From Vallitaleaceae bacterium (GTDB lineage Bacteria; Bacillota; Clostridia; Lachnospirales; Vallitaleaceae), in assembly GCA_027858555.1 (NCBI GenBank), contig JAQICP010000523.1, forward strand, positions 1-14,216: 14,216 nt of DNA, written 5' to 3'. Shown one piece after another: positions 1 through 7,047 of this stretch (positions within the stretch are counted from its first letter, which is position 1; each line of letters opens with the position of its first letter). The notes under the pieces were generated by a model. The model was not told the origin of the DNA, did no database searches, and worked only from the letters and a program-made list of their open reading frames with translations. Position numbers and translations under genes: made by a program.

Positions 1-2
1 CT

Positions 3-240
3 TTATATATCCGTTAGATCTTCAATAGTTGACTTTTTAAGGACAAATTCAGCATGTTCGGGACTTACAACAATCTGGTTACTATCTATGGTTGATTTGT
101 ACCACATTCTAATTCTTGGGTCATAATTTTCAGTTGGATATATAACTAAACACTCAACATAACTACCAGTTTCTCTTAAACCCCCTCATATTGCTTCAAT
201 CACTATTTTACCACGTACATCATCTCGTTGCCATAGATAT
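3..240 (-). pseudogene. Coding-like remnant with in-frame TGA and no start
   Basis: Read on the minus strand, this stretch keeps one frame with protein-like composition (for example WQRDDVRGKIVIEAI, then after a stop GGLRETGSYVECLVIYPTEN and PEHAEFVLKK) and ends at a TAA at 5-3. The frame is broken by a TGA at 188-186. No start codon or ribosome-binding site precedes the fragment; it emerges directly from the T-run of the glutamine synthetase terminator. The simplest reading is the decayed 3' end of a gene whose front was lost. I do not recognise the family. A non-coding origin with a chance open frame is possible, although the charged and aromatic residues on both sides of the stop argue for former coding. 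Confidence 0.4.
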
Positions 241-269
241 AAAAAAAGACCTAGACTTTCGTCTAGGTC
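241..269 (-). terminator. Rho-independent terminator of the glutamine synthetase gene
   Basis: A perfect 9-bp stem (248-256 with 261-269) closes a GAAA tetraloop on the minus strand and is followed by seven T residues (247-241). It lies 22 bases past the glutamine synthetase stop codon. This is a textbook intrinsic terminator for that transcript. Confidence 0.93.
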
Positions 270-291
270 CAAATCAGAATATAATAATATA

Positions 292-2379
292 TTAGACTCT
301 GAATAATAAATCTCCATAAGTTGGGAATGGCCAGTAAGCTACAGCAACCAAAGTCTCTAACTCATCACATGGCGTTCTAAGTGCTTTCATTGCTTCAAAT
401 ACTTTGAATATGAAATCATGTGCTAGTTCACTAATTTCTTCTTTAGCAATTGCTGCATCTATCTCAATACGCAATTTATCTAGATTTACCTGTGCAAGTT
501 CTAATAATTCAGATAATTTAATAACGATTTTTTCTTGCGTTCCAACTGGTGCACTAGGTACTGCAGCGTTAATAGCATTCATTGAGTCTGCTACACTCGC
601 GATGTAATCCATTACTGCTGGTAAGATTTCCTTTTGAGCCATATCAACACTTACCAATGCTTCAATATTGATTGTCTTAGCGTATTCTTCATACATGATT
701 TCTTGTCTTGCTAGGCACTCCTCTTTAGTGAAGACACCATGCTTACCAAATAAGGCAATGACGTCATCATCACTAAATACTGCAAGTGCTTCTACTGTGG
801 TCTTAATATTAGGTAGGCCACGTTTTTCAGCTTCAACTACCCAATCTTCATTATAGCCATCACCATTAAATATAACTTTATAATGCTTCTTAACTAATTG
901 TTCAAGTTTAGTACTAAGTGCAGATCTGAAATCAGTAGCATTTTCTAACTCATCAGCTATCTCACATAATGCATCAGCGAGTATTGTATTAAGAACGATA
1001 TTCGGTCCTGATATAGATTGAGCTGAACCAACCATTCTGAATTCAAATCTGTTTCCAGTGAATGCGAATGGAGAAGTTCTGTTTCTATCTGTTACGTCTT
1101 TTGGTAAGTCCGGTAAAGTTGTAACACCAAGGTCCATTGTTGCCGCCTCTTTTGATGAAGTTAAAGAACCATCTTTGATCTGCTCGATAATATCGTTTAA
1201 CTGCTCTCCTAAGAATATTGAAATGATTGCAGGCGGTGCTTCGTTGGCGCCTAGTCTGTGATCATTACCAGCATTAGCTGCTGACATTCTAAGTAGTGGC
1301 GCATATTTATCAACTGCAGCAATAGTTGCTACGAGGAATGTTAAAAATTGTGCATTTTCATGAGGTGTACTGCCTGGTGCAAAAAGATTAGCACTTTCAG
1401 TAGCTATTGACCAGTTGTTATGTTTACCTGATCCGTTAACACCTGCAAATGGCTTCTCATGTAATAAGCATACAAGATCATGTCTGTTAGCTATTTTAAC
1501 CATTGTATCCATAACTAATTGGTTATGATCAGTTGCGATATTCGTAGTAGTAAATACCGGTGCCATCTCATGTTGAGCTGGTGCAACTTCGTTATGCTTA
1601 GTTTTTGAAGTGATACCGAGTTTCCATAATTCAACATCAATATCTTTCATGAATGCTGAAATTCTTTCTTTGATAGAACCGAAGTAATGATCATCTAATT
1701 CTTGACCTTTTGGAGGCATTGCACCAAATAAAGTTCTACCAGTAAAAATTAAGTCTTTTCTTTCTTGATATAATTTTTTATCAATCAAGAAGTACTCTTG
1801 CTCAGGTCCTACTGTTGAAGTTACTGAATGGGTAGTTGTATCACCAAATAATCTTAAGATTCTTACTGCTTGCTTTGATAAAGCTTGCATTGATCTAAGT
1901 AATGGTGTTTTCTTATCTAATGCTTCGCCTGTGTAAGCACAAAAAGCAGTAGGAATACACAAAGTATCGTCTTTCATAAATGCTGGTGAAGTTGCGTCCC
2001 ACGCCGTATAACCACGGGCTTCAAATGTCGCTCTAAGTCCACAATTAGGGAATGATGATGCATCTGGCTCACATTGAATCAATTGCTTGCCGCTAAATTC
2101 CATGATTACTTTTCCATCACCTGCTGGTTCAATAAAAGAATCATGTTTTTCAGCAGTCTTGCCTGTCATTGGTTGAAACCAGTGTGTGTAATGTGTTGCG
2201 CCTTTTTCTACTGCCCAATCTTTCATTGCACTTGCTACGACATCTGCTACTTCCGGTGCTAAAGCTTCACCAAGTTCGATGGTTTTCTTTAATGCTTTGA
2301 ATGTGTCCTTAGGAAGTCTTTCTTTCATTACAGTGATACTAAATACATTTGATCCAAAAATCTCGCTCATTTTACTCAT
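292..2379 (-). CDS. glnN: Glutamine synthetase type III (GSIII)
   Basis: This cytoplasmic enzyme makes glutamine from glutamate, ammonia and ATP. The product is 695 aa, the usual size for the long type III class and far above the roughly 450 aa of type I. Catalytic-domain motifs appear in order: GPEQEYF (about 191-197), NEVAPAQHEMAP (263-274), NGSGKHNNWS (315-324) and RNRTSPFAFTGNRFEFR (432-448). The type III N-terminal region precedes them. I chose the ATG at 2379 because AAGGAGGA sits just upstream; the reading frame extends 25 codons further but those have no such site. The gene is monocistronic, with its own promoter, a long leader containing a hairpin, and a terminator. It is intact. The family is certain; the symbol glnN follows common usage for GSIII, and some genomes call it glnA. 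Confidence 0.97.
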   Translation of the reverse strand: MSKMSEIFGSNVFSITVMKERLPKDTFKALKKTIELGEALAPEVADVVASAMKDWAVEKGATHYTHWFQPMTGKTAEKHDSFIEPAGDGKVIMEFSGKQLIQCEPDASSFPNCGLRATFEARGYTAWDATSPAFMKDDTLCIPTAFCAYTGEALDKKTPLLRSMQALSKQAVRILRLFGDTTTHSVTSTVGPEQEYFLIDKKLYQERKDLIFTGRTLFGAMPPKGQELDDHYFGSIKERISAFMKDIDVELWKLGITSKTKHNEVAPAQHEMAPVFTTTNIATDHNQLVMDTMVKIANRHDLVCLLHEKPFAGVNGSGKHNNWSIATESANLFAPGSTPHENAQFLTFLVATIAAVDKYAPLLRMSAANAGNDHRLGANEAPPAIISIFLGEQLNDIIEQIKDGSLTSSKEAATMDLGVTTLPDLPKDVTDRNRTSPFAFTGNRFEFRMVGSAQSISGPNIVLNTILADALCEIADELENATDFRSALSTKLEQLVKKHYKVIFNGDGYNEDWVVEAEKRGLPNIKTTVEALAVFSDDDVIALFGKHGVFTKEECLARQEIMYEEYAKTINIEALVSVDMAQKEILPAVMDYIASVADSMNAINAAVPSAPVGTQEKIVIKLSELLELAQVNLDKLRIEIDAAIAKEEISELAHDFIFKVFEAMKALRTPCDELETLVAVAYWPFPTYGDLLFRV

Positions 2380-2617
2380 TAAATTATTCCTCCTTGATTG
2401 TATATTATTATTCAGGGTAATTAATATATTATGTCTAACTGCTTCGCTCGGCACAATATGGTTACAAAGAAATCTCGCTCTCTTTTTATGGATTCCTTCT
2501 GTTAAATCAATTCATATTTACTAACTTACTAACTACTTGATAATATTAAAAATGGCGTACCCAAGAAAATCTTGAGAACGCCTTTGCTCTTAAGTCCGTT
2601 ATATTTTTGATTCGTTG
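2380..2617 (-). promoter_or_regulatory. Long 5' leader of glnN with candidate attenuator
   Basis: From the predicted start of transcription near 2617 to the start codon there are about 238 untranslated bases. Within them, minus-strand bases 2582-2554 form a hairpin: GGCGT pairs with ACGCC, and CTCAAGA pairs with TCTTGGG through one G-U pair, separated by one T-T mismatch. It is followed by ATTTTT (2553-2548), so it looks like an intrinsic terminator placed before the gene. Leaders with AAAGGCGT...ACGCC-type terminators occur on nitrogen-assimilation genes controlled by ANTAR antiterminators, but I could not draw the second hexaloop hairpin such sites need. The 8-mer GTTAGTAA is repeated in tandem (2533-2518) after the hairpin. 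The rest of the leader shows nothing I recognise. Confidence 0.6.
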
Positions 2618-2623
2618 TTATAC

Positions 2624-2652
2624 ATAATATCATATACGACACCAATATGCAA
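2624..2652 (-). promoter_or_regulatory. glnN promoter (sigma-A type, extended -10)
   Basis: On the minus strand, TTGCAT (2652-2647) is followed after 17 bases by TATTAT (2629-2624), with a TG one base upstream of the -10 box. This fits a vegetative promoter. Transcription would start near 2617, before the attenuator-like hairpin. The insertion sequence begins about 80 bases upstream of the -35 box, so the core promoter is untouched. Confidence 0.75.
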
Positions 2653-2732
2653 GAAGAAAGCATCATGGTATCTTTTTCGCAATTTTCTAAATACTCCGAC
2701 TATTCCTATTCATATAAGGCAATAATCATCGG

Positions 2733-2754
2733 GTCTTTGACACTTGCATAAGAG
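2733..2754 (+). repeat. Left terminal inverted repeat of the IS
   Basis: GTCTTTGACACTTG followed by CATAAGAG. The first 14 bases match the right end exactly in inverted orientation. The two bases CA are extra relative to the right copy, after which TAAGAG matches again. Confidence 0.88.
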
Positions 2755-2766
2755 TAAAATCGCTGA

Positions 2767-2792
2767 AAGCCTTTCTATAGGCTTATTTTTTT
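2767..2792 (+). terminator. Terminator-like hairpin inside the left IS end
   Basis: AAGCCT (2767-2772) pairs with AGGCTT (2779-2784) around a 6-base loop, followed by A and a run of T to 2792. It reads towards the transposase and lies upstream of its promoter, so it should stop incoming transcription from flanking DNA rather than the element's own. Confidence 0.7.
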
Positions 2793-2833
2793 GTCAAATT
2801 TTGTATTTTGTTATATCGTAATGTCTCGTAATG

Positions 2834-2858
2834 TGTTATAATGTAGGGAGATAGGAGG
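2834..2858 (+). promoter_or_regulatory. Transposase promoter and ribosome-binding site
   Basis: TATAAT at 2837-2842 with TG at 2834-2835 makes an extended -10 box; no good -35 box lies 17 bases upstream. AGGAGG at 2853-2858 precedes the ATG at 2866 by 7 bases. The 8-mer CGTAATGT occurs twice just upstream (2817-2824 and 2827-2834), which could be a binding site or chance. Confidence 0.6.
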
Positions 2859-2865
2859 TTTTTTT

Positions 2866-4599
2866 ATGCGACTTAAAGTATCCAAATCAAAAAATGCTGC
2901 ATCTCTTTATGTTATTAAATCAATCTATGATCCAAAAACCCAATCTAACACCTCTGTTGTCGTTGAAAAGCTTGGGACCGAAACTAAACTACGTGAAAAA
3001 CTTGATGGGCAAGATCCTTATGAATGGGCAAGAGAGTACATTGATAAGCTAAATGAAGAAGAAAAGGCACAGAAAAGAAATGTTTTGGTTGAGCTTAATC
3101 AATCTAAGTTAATAGATAAAAATTTACAAACTTCTTTTAACGGTGGTTACTTGTTTTTACAACAACTTTATCATAAGTTGGGACTTCATAAGATTTGTGA
3201 GGATATTTCATCCAGACATAAGTACACCTTTGACCTGGACGCTATCCTTTCTCGTTTAGTTTACGGAAGAATTCTATTTCCTTCCTCTAAACTAAGCACT
3301 TTCGAAGAATCAAAGCGTCTCTTGGAACAACCTTCTTTTGAATTACAGCATGTTTATCGTGCTCTAGAAGTGATTGCCAAGGAATCAGATTTCATTCAAT
3401 CTCAGCTCTACAAAAATAGCCTTTCTGTTTCCAAAAGAAATGACCGTATCCTCTACTATGACTGCACCAACTACTTCTTTGAGATTGAGCAAGAAGACGG
3501 CCTTAAACAGTATGGTGTTAGTAAAGAGAATAAGCCAAACCCCATTGTAGAAATGGGACTGTTTATGGATGGTGATGGTATACCACTTGCCTTTAGCATC
3601 CACAGTGGCAACACCAACGAACAAGTCACCTTAAAGCCCCTTGAAAAACAGATCATTGAAGATTTCAAGTTGTCTAAATTTGTCGTCTGCACAGATGCAG
3701 GTCTATCTTCAACCAACAACCGAAAGTTCAACGATATTGGTGGGCGTTCTTTCATCACAACTCAGTCTGTCAAAAAGCTAAAAAAACATCTTAAGGAGTG
3801 GGCTCTAAACCCAGAAGGATGGTCTCACCCTGGATCTACAAGCACCTTTGATCTCAGAACCTTTGATGCGGATCAGACGCTCTATGAAAAGTTTAAAACT
3901 ATGACTTTCTACAAAGAACGATGGATTAAAGAGGATGGGTTAGAGCAGAAGCTAATTATTACCTATTCTTTGAAATACCGAGATTATCAGCGGCAGATTA
4001 GAAATAGACAACTTGAACGTGCAACTAAACTAATTGAAAATAATCCTAAAAGTATCAATAAGAAAAGGCCGAATGACTATAAACGCTTTATCTCTACGAC
4101 CAAAGTTACTGGTGATGGTGAAGTTGCTGAAAAGTCTGTTTACAGCCTTGATGAAGAGTCCATGGCGAAGGAAGCTATGTATGATGGTTTTTATGCAGTC
4201 TGCACAAACTTAGAAGATGATGCTTCTGAAATAGCAAAGATCAACCATAGACGTTGGGAGATTGAAGAATGTTTCCGAATCATGAAAAGTGAATTCAAAG
4301 CAAGACCAGTATTTCTCCGTAACGATGATCGAATCGAAGCACACTTCACCACTTGTTTCCTAGCACTTGTTTTGTACCGATATCTAGAAAAGAGCTTGGA
4401 TAGCGCGTTTACAACCAATGAAATAGTAAGCCAGCTGAAAGATATGAACTTCCACGCCATTCCAGGAGAAGGGTTTATGCCTATCTACACTAGGACAGAC
4501 TTTACAGATGCACTGCATGAAGCTTCAGGATTCAGAACTGATTATCAGATTGTTAGCAACAAAGAAATGAAAAAAAATTACAAACACACCAAAAAGTAA
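2866..4599 (+). CDS. IS1634-like family DDE transposase
   Basis: This 577-aa enzyme would cut and join the ends of its element. The DDE triad can be placed: D199 in LYYDCTN, D277 in VVCTDAG, and E467 in the RRWEIEECFRIMK block, which fits the R-x3-E-x6-K part of the IS4-superfamily signature (R463, E467, K474). The long insertion between the second D and the E is as expected for this group. The N-terminal 80 residues are highly charged and probably bind DNA. The frame is intact, with a strong ribosome-binding site (AGGAGG) and its own promoter, so the element may still be active. There is no passenger gene. Confidence 0.93.
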   Translation: MRLKVSKSKNAASLYVIKSIYDPKTQSNTSVVVEKLGTETKLREKLDGQDPYEWAREYIDKLNEEEKAQKRNVLVELNQSKLIDKNLQTSFNGGYLFLQQLYHKLGLHKICEDISSRHKYTFDLDAILSRLVYGRILFPSSKLSTFEESKRLLEQPSFELQHVYRALEVIAKESDFIQSQLYKNSLSVSKRNDRILYYDCTNYFFEIEQEDGLKQYGVSKENKPNPIVEMGLFMDGDGIPLAFSIHSGNTNEQVTLKPLEKQIIEDFKLSKFVVCTDAGLSSTNNRKFNDIGGRSFITTQSVKKLKKHLKEWALNPEGWSHPGSTSTFDLRTFDADQTLYEKFKTMTFYKERWIKEDGLEQKLIITYSLKYRDYQRQIRNRQLERATKLIENNPKSINKKRPNDYKRFISTTKVTGDGEVAEKSVYSLDEESMAKEAMYDGFYAVCTNLEDDASEIAKINHRRWEIEECFRIMKSEFKARPVFLRNDDRIEAHFTTCFLALVLYRYLEKSLDSAFTTNEIVSQLKDMNFHAIPGEGFMPIYTRTDFTDALHEASGFRTDYQIVSNKEMKKNYKHTKK

Positions 4600-4628
4600 A
4601 AAAGGTACGCAAAAAATCCGTATACAAA

Positions 4629-4670
4629 AAAAGCTTGAAATGCCCTGTTTACAAGGGCTTACAAGCTTTT
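4629..4670. terminator. Strong hairpin inside the right IS end
   Basis: AAAAGCTTG (4629-4637) pairs with CAAGCTTTT (4662-4670), and an inner stem GCCCT (4642-4646) pairs with AGGGC (4654-4658). A-rich and T-rich sides flank it, so it may stop the transposase transcript and also incoming transcription from the other side. The outer stem contains an AAGCTT palindrome. Confidence 0.6.
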
Positions 4671-4673
4671 CGT

Positions 4674-4693
4674 CTCTTACAAGTGTCAAAGAC
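4674..4693 (-). repeat. Right terminal inverted repeat of the IS
   Basis: Read on the minus strand this is GTCTTTGACACTTG followed by TAAGAG, matching the left end over 14 contiguous bases and then again after a 2-base gap. Confidence 0.88.
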
Positions 4694-4800
4694 AGGATTG
4701 TACCATAAAAATACAGTGTTAACAACCTGCGATGAATTATATATAGCAAACCATATGCCCCTCTAGTATCATCCTATAAAAGCATTGAAAATTCATGAAC

Positions 4801-4829
4801 TTGACAATTAAGCAAACTTCATATATTAT
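4801..4829 (+). promoter_or_regulatory. Promoter of the PerR-like gene
   Basis: A consensus TTGACA (4801-4806) and TATTAT (4824-4829) are separated by 17 bases. Transcription would start near 4836, just before the Fur-type box, so a bound repressor there would block the polymerase. Confidence 0.78.
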
Positions 4830-4842
4830 AATAATTACTTGA

Positions 4843-4857
4843 TGATAACGATTATCG
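4843..4857 (+). promoter_or_regulatory. Fur/PerR-type operator
   Basis: TGATAACGATTATCG fits the 7-1-7 Fur box (TGATAAT-n-ATTATCA) at 13 of 14 half-site positions but one on each side: position 7 is C and the last base is G. It contains the perfect inverted repeat GATAA...TTATC. It lies between the promoter and the start codon of the downstream PerR/Fur-family gene, which points to autoregulation. The outer bases (TGA...TCG) look more like a Fur than a PerR box (TTATAAT-n-ATTATAA). Confidence 0.72.
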
Positions 4858-4871
4858 AAAGAAGGGATATT

Positions 4872-5300
4872 ATGCAACAATTAGCTGATACTTTAAAGAA
4901 CAAACAACTAAAAGTGACACCTCAAAGATTAGCAATATATAATATATTATATAATTCTAAAGAACATCCAACTGCTGAAATCATCTATCAATCACTGCAA
5001 GATACACATCCAACGATGAGTTTAGCAACCGTATATAAGACTATAGATACACTCAAAAAATCAAACTTAATTGTAGAATTAAAAACTAACGGTGACTCCT
5101 ATCGATACGACGCAGATATTAGCGAGCATCACCATGGTATTTGTGGGAGCTGTGGCGAAGTATTCGATATCTTTACTAATCGTTTGGACACTTTAATCCT
5201 AGAAGTTCAAAAAGATACCGATTTTCATATTGATTCGCACCATATCTATTTTAAAGGAACTTGCCCAATGTGTCTTCCTAACAATAGTATCCAACACTAA
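4872..5300 (+). CDS. perR: PerR-like Fur-family metalloregulator
   Basis: This 142-aa protein is predicted to be a dimeric metal-dependent repressor. A winged helix spans about 1-80 (VTPQRLAIY, then MSLATVYKTIDTL as recognition region), followed by a dimerisation domain. Metal ligands known from PerR are all present: H32, D80, H86, H88 and D99. The two Cys pairs of the structural zinc site are C91/C94 and C131/C134. D99 corresponds to Asp104 of Bacillus PerR, where Fur proteins have Glu; this favours peroxide sensing by iron-catalysed histidine oxidation. I chose the ATG at 4872 because GAAGGG precedes it; a start at 4839 would place the operator inside the coding region. No peroxide-defence gene lies nearby. 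It could still be a Fur or Zur paralogue, as the operator looks Fur-like. Confidence 0.85.
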   Translation: MQQLADTLKNKQLKVTPQRLAIYNILYNSKEHPTAEIIYQSLQDTHPTMSLATVYKTIDTLKKSNLIVELKTNGDSYRYDADISEHHHGICGSCGEVFDIFTNRLDTLILEVQKDTDFHIDSHHIYFKGTCPMCLPNNSIQH

Positions 5301-5342
5301 TCAATTAACTGTTTTTATCTTATGATAATTTGTGCATATAAA

Positions 5343-5373
5343 AGGCTGTATTACCTAACTGGTAACACAGCCT
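5343..5373. terminator. Bidirectional terminator between convergent genes
   Basis: A 13-base stem (5343-5355 with 5361-5373, one internal A-C mismatch) closes a 5-base loop. T-rich sequence follows on both strands. It sits between the ends of the PerR-like gene and the aminotransferase operon and can serve both. Confidence 0.85.
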
Positions 5374-5391
5374 CTATTAATTATTATGATA

Positions 5392-6552
5392 TTATTGATA
5401 TTGCTCCATAAACTTGCCAATTCTTTCAAGGGCTAATTTTAAAGTTTCCATGCTGTAAGCATAAGATACTCTTATATATCCTTCTCCTGAATCACCAAAT
5501 GCTGTTCCTGGCACAACTGCCACTTCTTGTTCTTTCAGTAGCTTATTAGCAAATTCCATAGATGTCAGCCCTGTTTTTTCGATACATGGGAACACATAAA
5601 ATGCGCCTAGAGGTTCGAAACAATCAAGTCCAACACTTCTAAATGCATCTACTACAAAATGTCTTCTTTGATTGTAAGCCCGCTTCATCATTGCCACATC
5701 TTCGTCACCATTTCTGCTAGCCTCAATAGCTGCATACTGGCTAGTTGTAGGTGAACACATAATAGCATATTGATGAATTCTCATCATAGTCTGAGTGAAC
5801 TCAGCAGGTCCAGCTGTATAACCCATTCTCCATCCTGTCATTGCATATGCTTTTGAATAACCGTTTATAATGACAGTTCTCTCTTTCATACCTTCTAAAG
5901 TAGCGATAGATACATGCTCAGAACCATATGTTAACTCTGCATAGATCTCATCAGATATGACGTACAAATCATGCTTTAATATGACCTTTGCAATTGCCTC
6001 CAAATCATCTCTATCCATAATTGCACCTGTCGGATTATTAGGGAATGAAAGAATAATGACTTTGGTTTTATCGGTCACGTAATGTTCTATTTCTTCAGCC
6101 GTTAATCTGAAATCATTTTTTGCTTGCAATGGAATAGTTATTGGTTTACCACCAGCCAGTGATACGCAAGGATTATATGATACAAATGATGGTTCAGGAA
6201 TCAGAACTTCATCCCCTGGATTTAGCATTGTTCTAAGGGCCAAATCAATTCCTTCACTACCACCAACTGTTACTAGTATTTCAGTTGCAGGGTTGTATTC
6301 TAGCTTGAAACGGCGAAGCATATACTTGCTGATCGCTTCTCTAAGTTCCAACATGCCTGCGTTAGATGTATAAAAAGTTCTTCCCTTTTCTAGTGAATAG
6401 ATACCCTCTTCTCTAATATGCCAAGGGGTATCAAAATCCGGTTCTCCAACACCTAATGAAATAGCGTTCTCCATTTCAGTAACAATGTCAAAAAACTTAC
6501 GTATGCCCGAAGGCGGTATTGCCGATGCTATCGTCGATAAATTATATTTCAT
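5392..6552 (-). CDS. PLP-dependent class I/II aminotransferase
   Basis: The 386-aa enzyme belongs to the fold type I aminotransferases, in the aspartate/alanine/aromatic group. Visible motifs are LGVGEPDFDTP (33-43), VGGSEGIDLA (96-105) for the cofactor phosphate, SFPNNPTGA (169-177), D201 in SDEIYAEL, which contacts the pyridine nitrogen, and the Schiff-base lysine K234 in GYSKAYAMTGWRMGY. An Arg near the C-terminus (GEGYIRVSYAY) would bind the substrate carboxylate. The length is normal. Its ATG overlaps the stop of the upstream Lrp-type gene by one base (TAATG), so the two are translationally coupled. The pairing with an amino-acid-sensing regulator suggests its substrate is the signal. 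The exact amino acid cannot be read from sequence. Confidence 0.93.
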   Translation of the reverse strand: MKYNLSTIASAIPPSGIRKFFDIVTEMENAISLGVGEPDFDTPWHIREEGIYSLEKGRTFYTSNAGMLELREAISKYMLRRFKLEYNPATEILVTVGGSEGIDLALRTMLNPGDEVLIPEPSFVSYNPCVSLAGGKPITIPLQAKNDFRLTAEEIEHYVTDKTKVIILSFPNNPTGAIMDRDDLEAIAKVILKHDLYVISDEIYAELTYGSEHVSIATLEGMKERTVIINGYSKAYAMTGWRMGYTAGPAEFTQTMMRIHQYAIMCSPTTSQYAAIEASRNGDEDVAMMKRAYNQRRHFVVDAFRSVGLDCFEPLGAFYVFPCIEKTGLTSMEFANKLLKEQEVAVVPGTAFGDSGEGYIRVSYAYSMETLKLALERIGKFMEQYQ

Positions 6553-7034
6553 TATGGGGTCACCACCATTCGTTCGTCTTTTTTCTCGTCGCCAAGAATA
6601 ATACCAAAGTCTTTGTACTTTTTAAGAACAAAATGTGTCGCTGTACTTAGGACACCTTCTAGGGGTGCTAAGTATTGTCCGACAAATAATGCCACTTCTC
6701 TCATGCTTTTCCCTTCAACTAAAACTGTAAAGTCAAAGCCACCTGACATTAGATAAAAGTTTTTAACTTCTTTAAAACGGTAGATTCTCTCGGCTATCTT
6801 ATCAAAACCTTGTCCTCTTTGAGGGGTTACCTTGACTTCGATTAGAGCTGTTACTTTCTCAAAATGTGTGTTGTCCCAATTAATTAGCGTATGGTAGCCA
6901 CATATGATTTTTTCTTTTGTCATAGCAGATATTTCTTTTGCAATATCCGCCTCATTAGCGCCTATCATGACCGCTAAATCTGTTGTGTTTAATTTGGAAT
7001 TCAATTGAATTGCTTCTAATAATTCTTCTCTCAT
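6552..7034 (-). CDS. Lrp/AsnC-family transcriptional regulator
   Basis: The 160-aa protein has an N-terminal helix-turn-helix (about 1-50; LNTTDLAVMIGANEADIAKEI) and a C-terminal RAM ligand-binding domain (about 62-148, with the family's YLMSGGFDFTVLVEG at 94-108). Lrp/AsnC proteins form dimers and octamers and respond to amino acids. GGAGG lies 7 bases upstream of the ATG. It is the middle gene of a three-gene operon, 13 bases after the AIR synthase-like gene and overlapping the aminotransferase start. It may regulate this operon or control amino-acid genes elsewhere. The last 15 residues are charged and extend past the RAM domain. Confidence 0.92.
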   Translation of the reverse strand: MREELLEAIQLNSKLNTTDLAVMIGANEADIAKEISAMTKEKIICGYHTLINWDNTHFEKVTALIEVKVTPQRGQGFDKIAERIYRFKEVKNFYLMSGGFDFTVLVEGKSMREVALFVGQYLAPLEGVLSTATHFVLKKYKDFGIILGDEKKDERMVVTP

Positions 7035-7047
7035 AAAATACCTCCAT

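Larger units (their letters stand above)
2733..4693 (+). mobile_element. Insertion sequence, IS1634-like (IS4 superfamily), complete
   Basis: A 1.96-kb element carries one transposase gene between terminal inverted repeats. The outer 14 bases, GTCTTTGACACTTG, are identical at both ends (2733-2746, and reverse-complemented at 4693-4680); TAAGAG then continues the match after a 2-base gap. Each end also holds a subterminal hairpin, a common way to block outside transcription from entering. I could not find a matching target duplication next to either end, so the exact boundaries may be off by a few bases, or the duplication has decayed. It sits in the intergenic region between glnN and the PerR-like gene and interrupts no recognisable gene. 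The family call rests on transposase length and motifs. Confidence 0.88.

Noticed and set aside
186..188. In-frame TGA as a possible selenocysteine codon
   Set aside because: No bacterial SECIS-like hairpin is apparent just downstream of it, and the reading frame lacks a start, so decay is the simpler explanation.
404..1261. Plus-strand open frames opposite the glutamine synthetase gene
   Set aside because: They lie antisense to a gene with clear motifs, lack ribosome-binding sites and have the composition of reverse-strand shadows.
2554..2617. Complete two-hairpin ANTAR target in the glnN leader
   Set aside because: Only the terminator-like hairpin is clear; the paired hexaloops with A at position 1 and G at position 4 could not be drawn with confidence.
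2721..2732. Target-site duplication next to the IS
   Set aside because: The bases left of 2733 and right of 4693 were compared with boundaries shifted by up to three bases, and no 5-6 base direct repeat was found.
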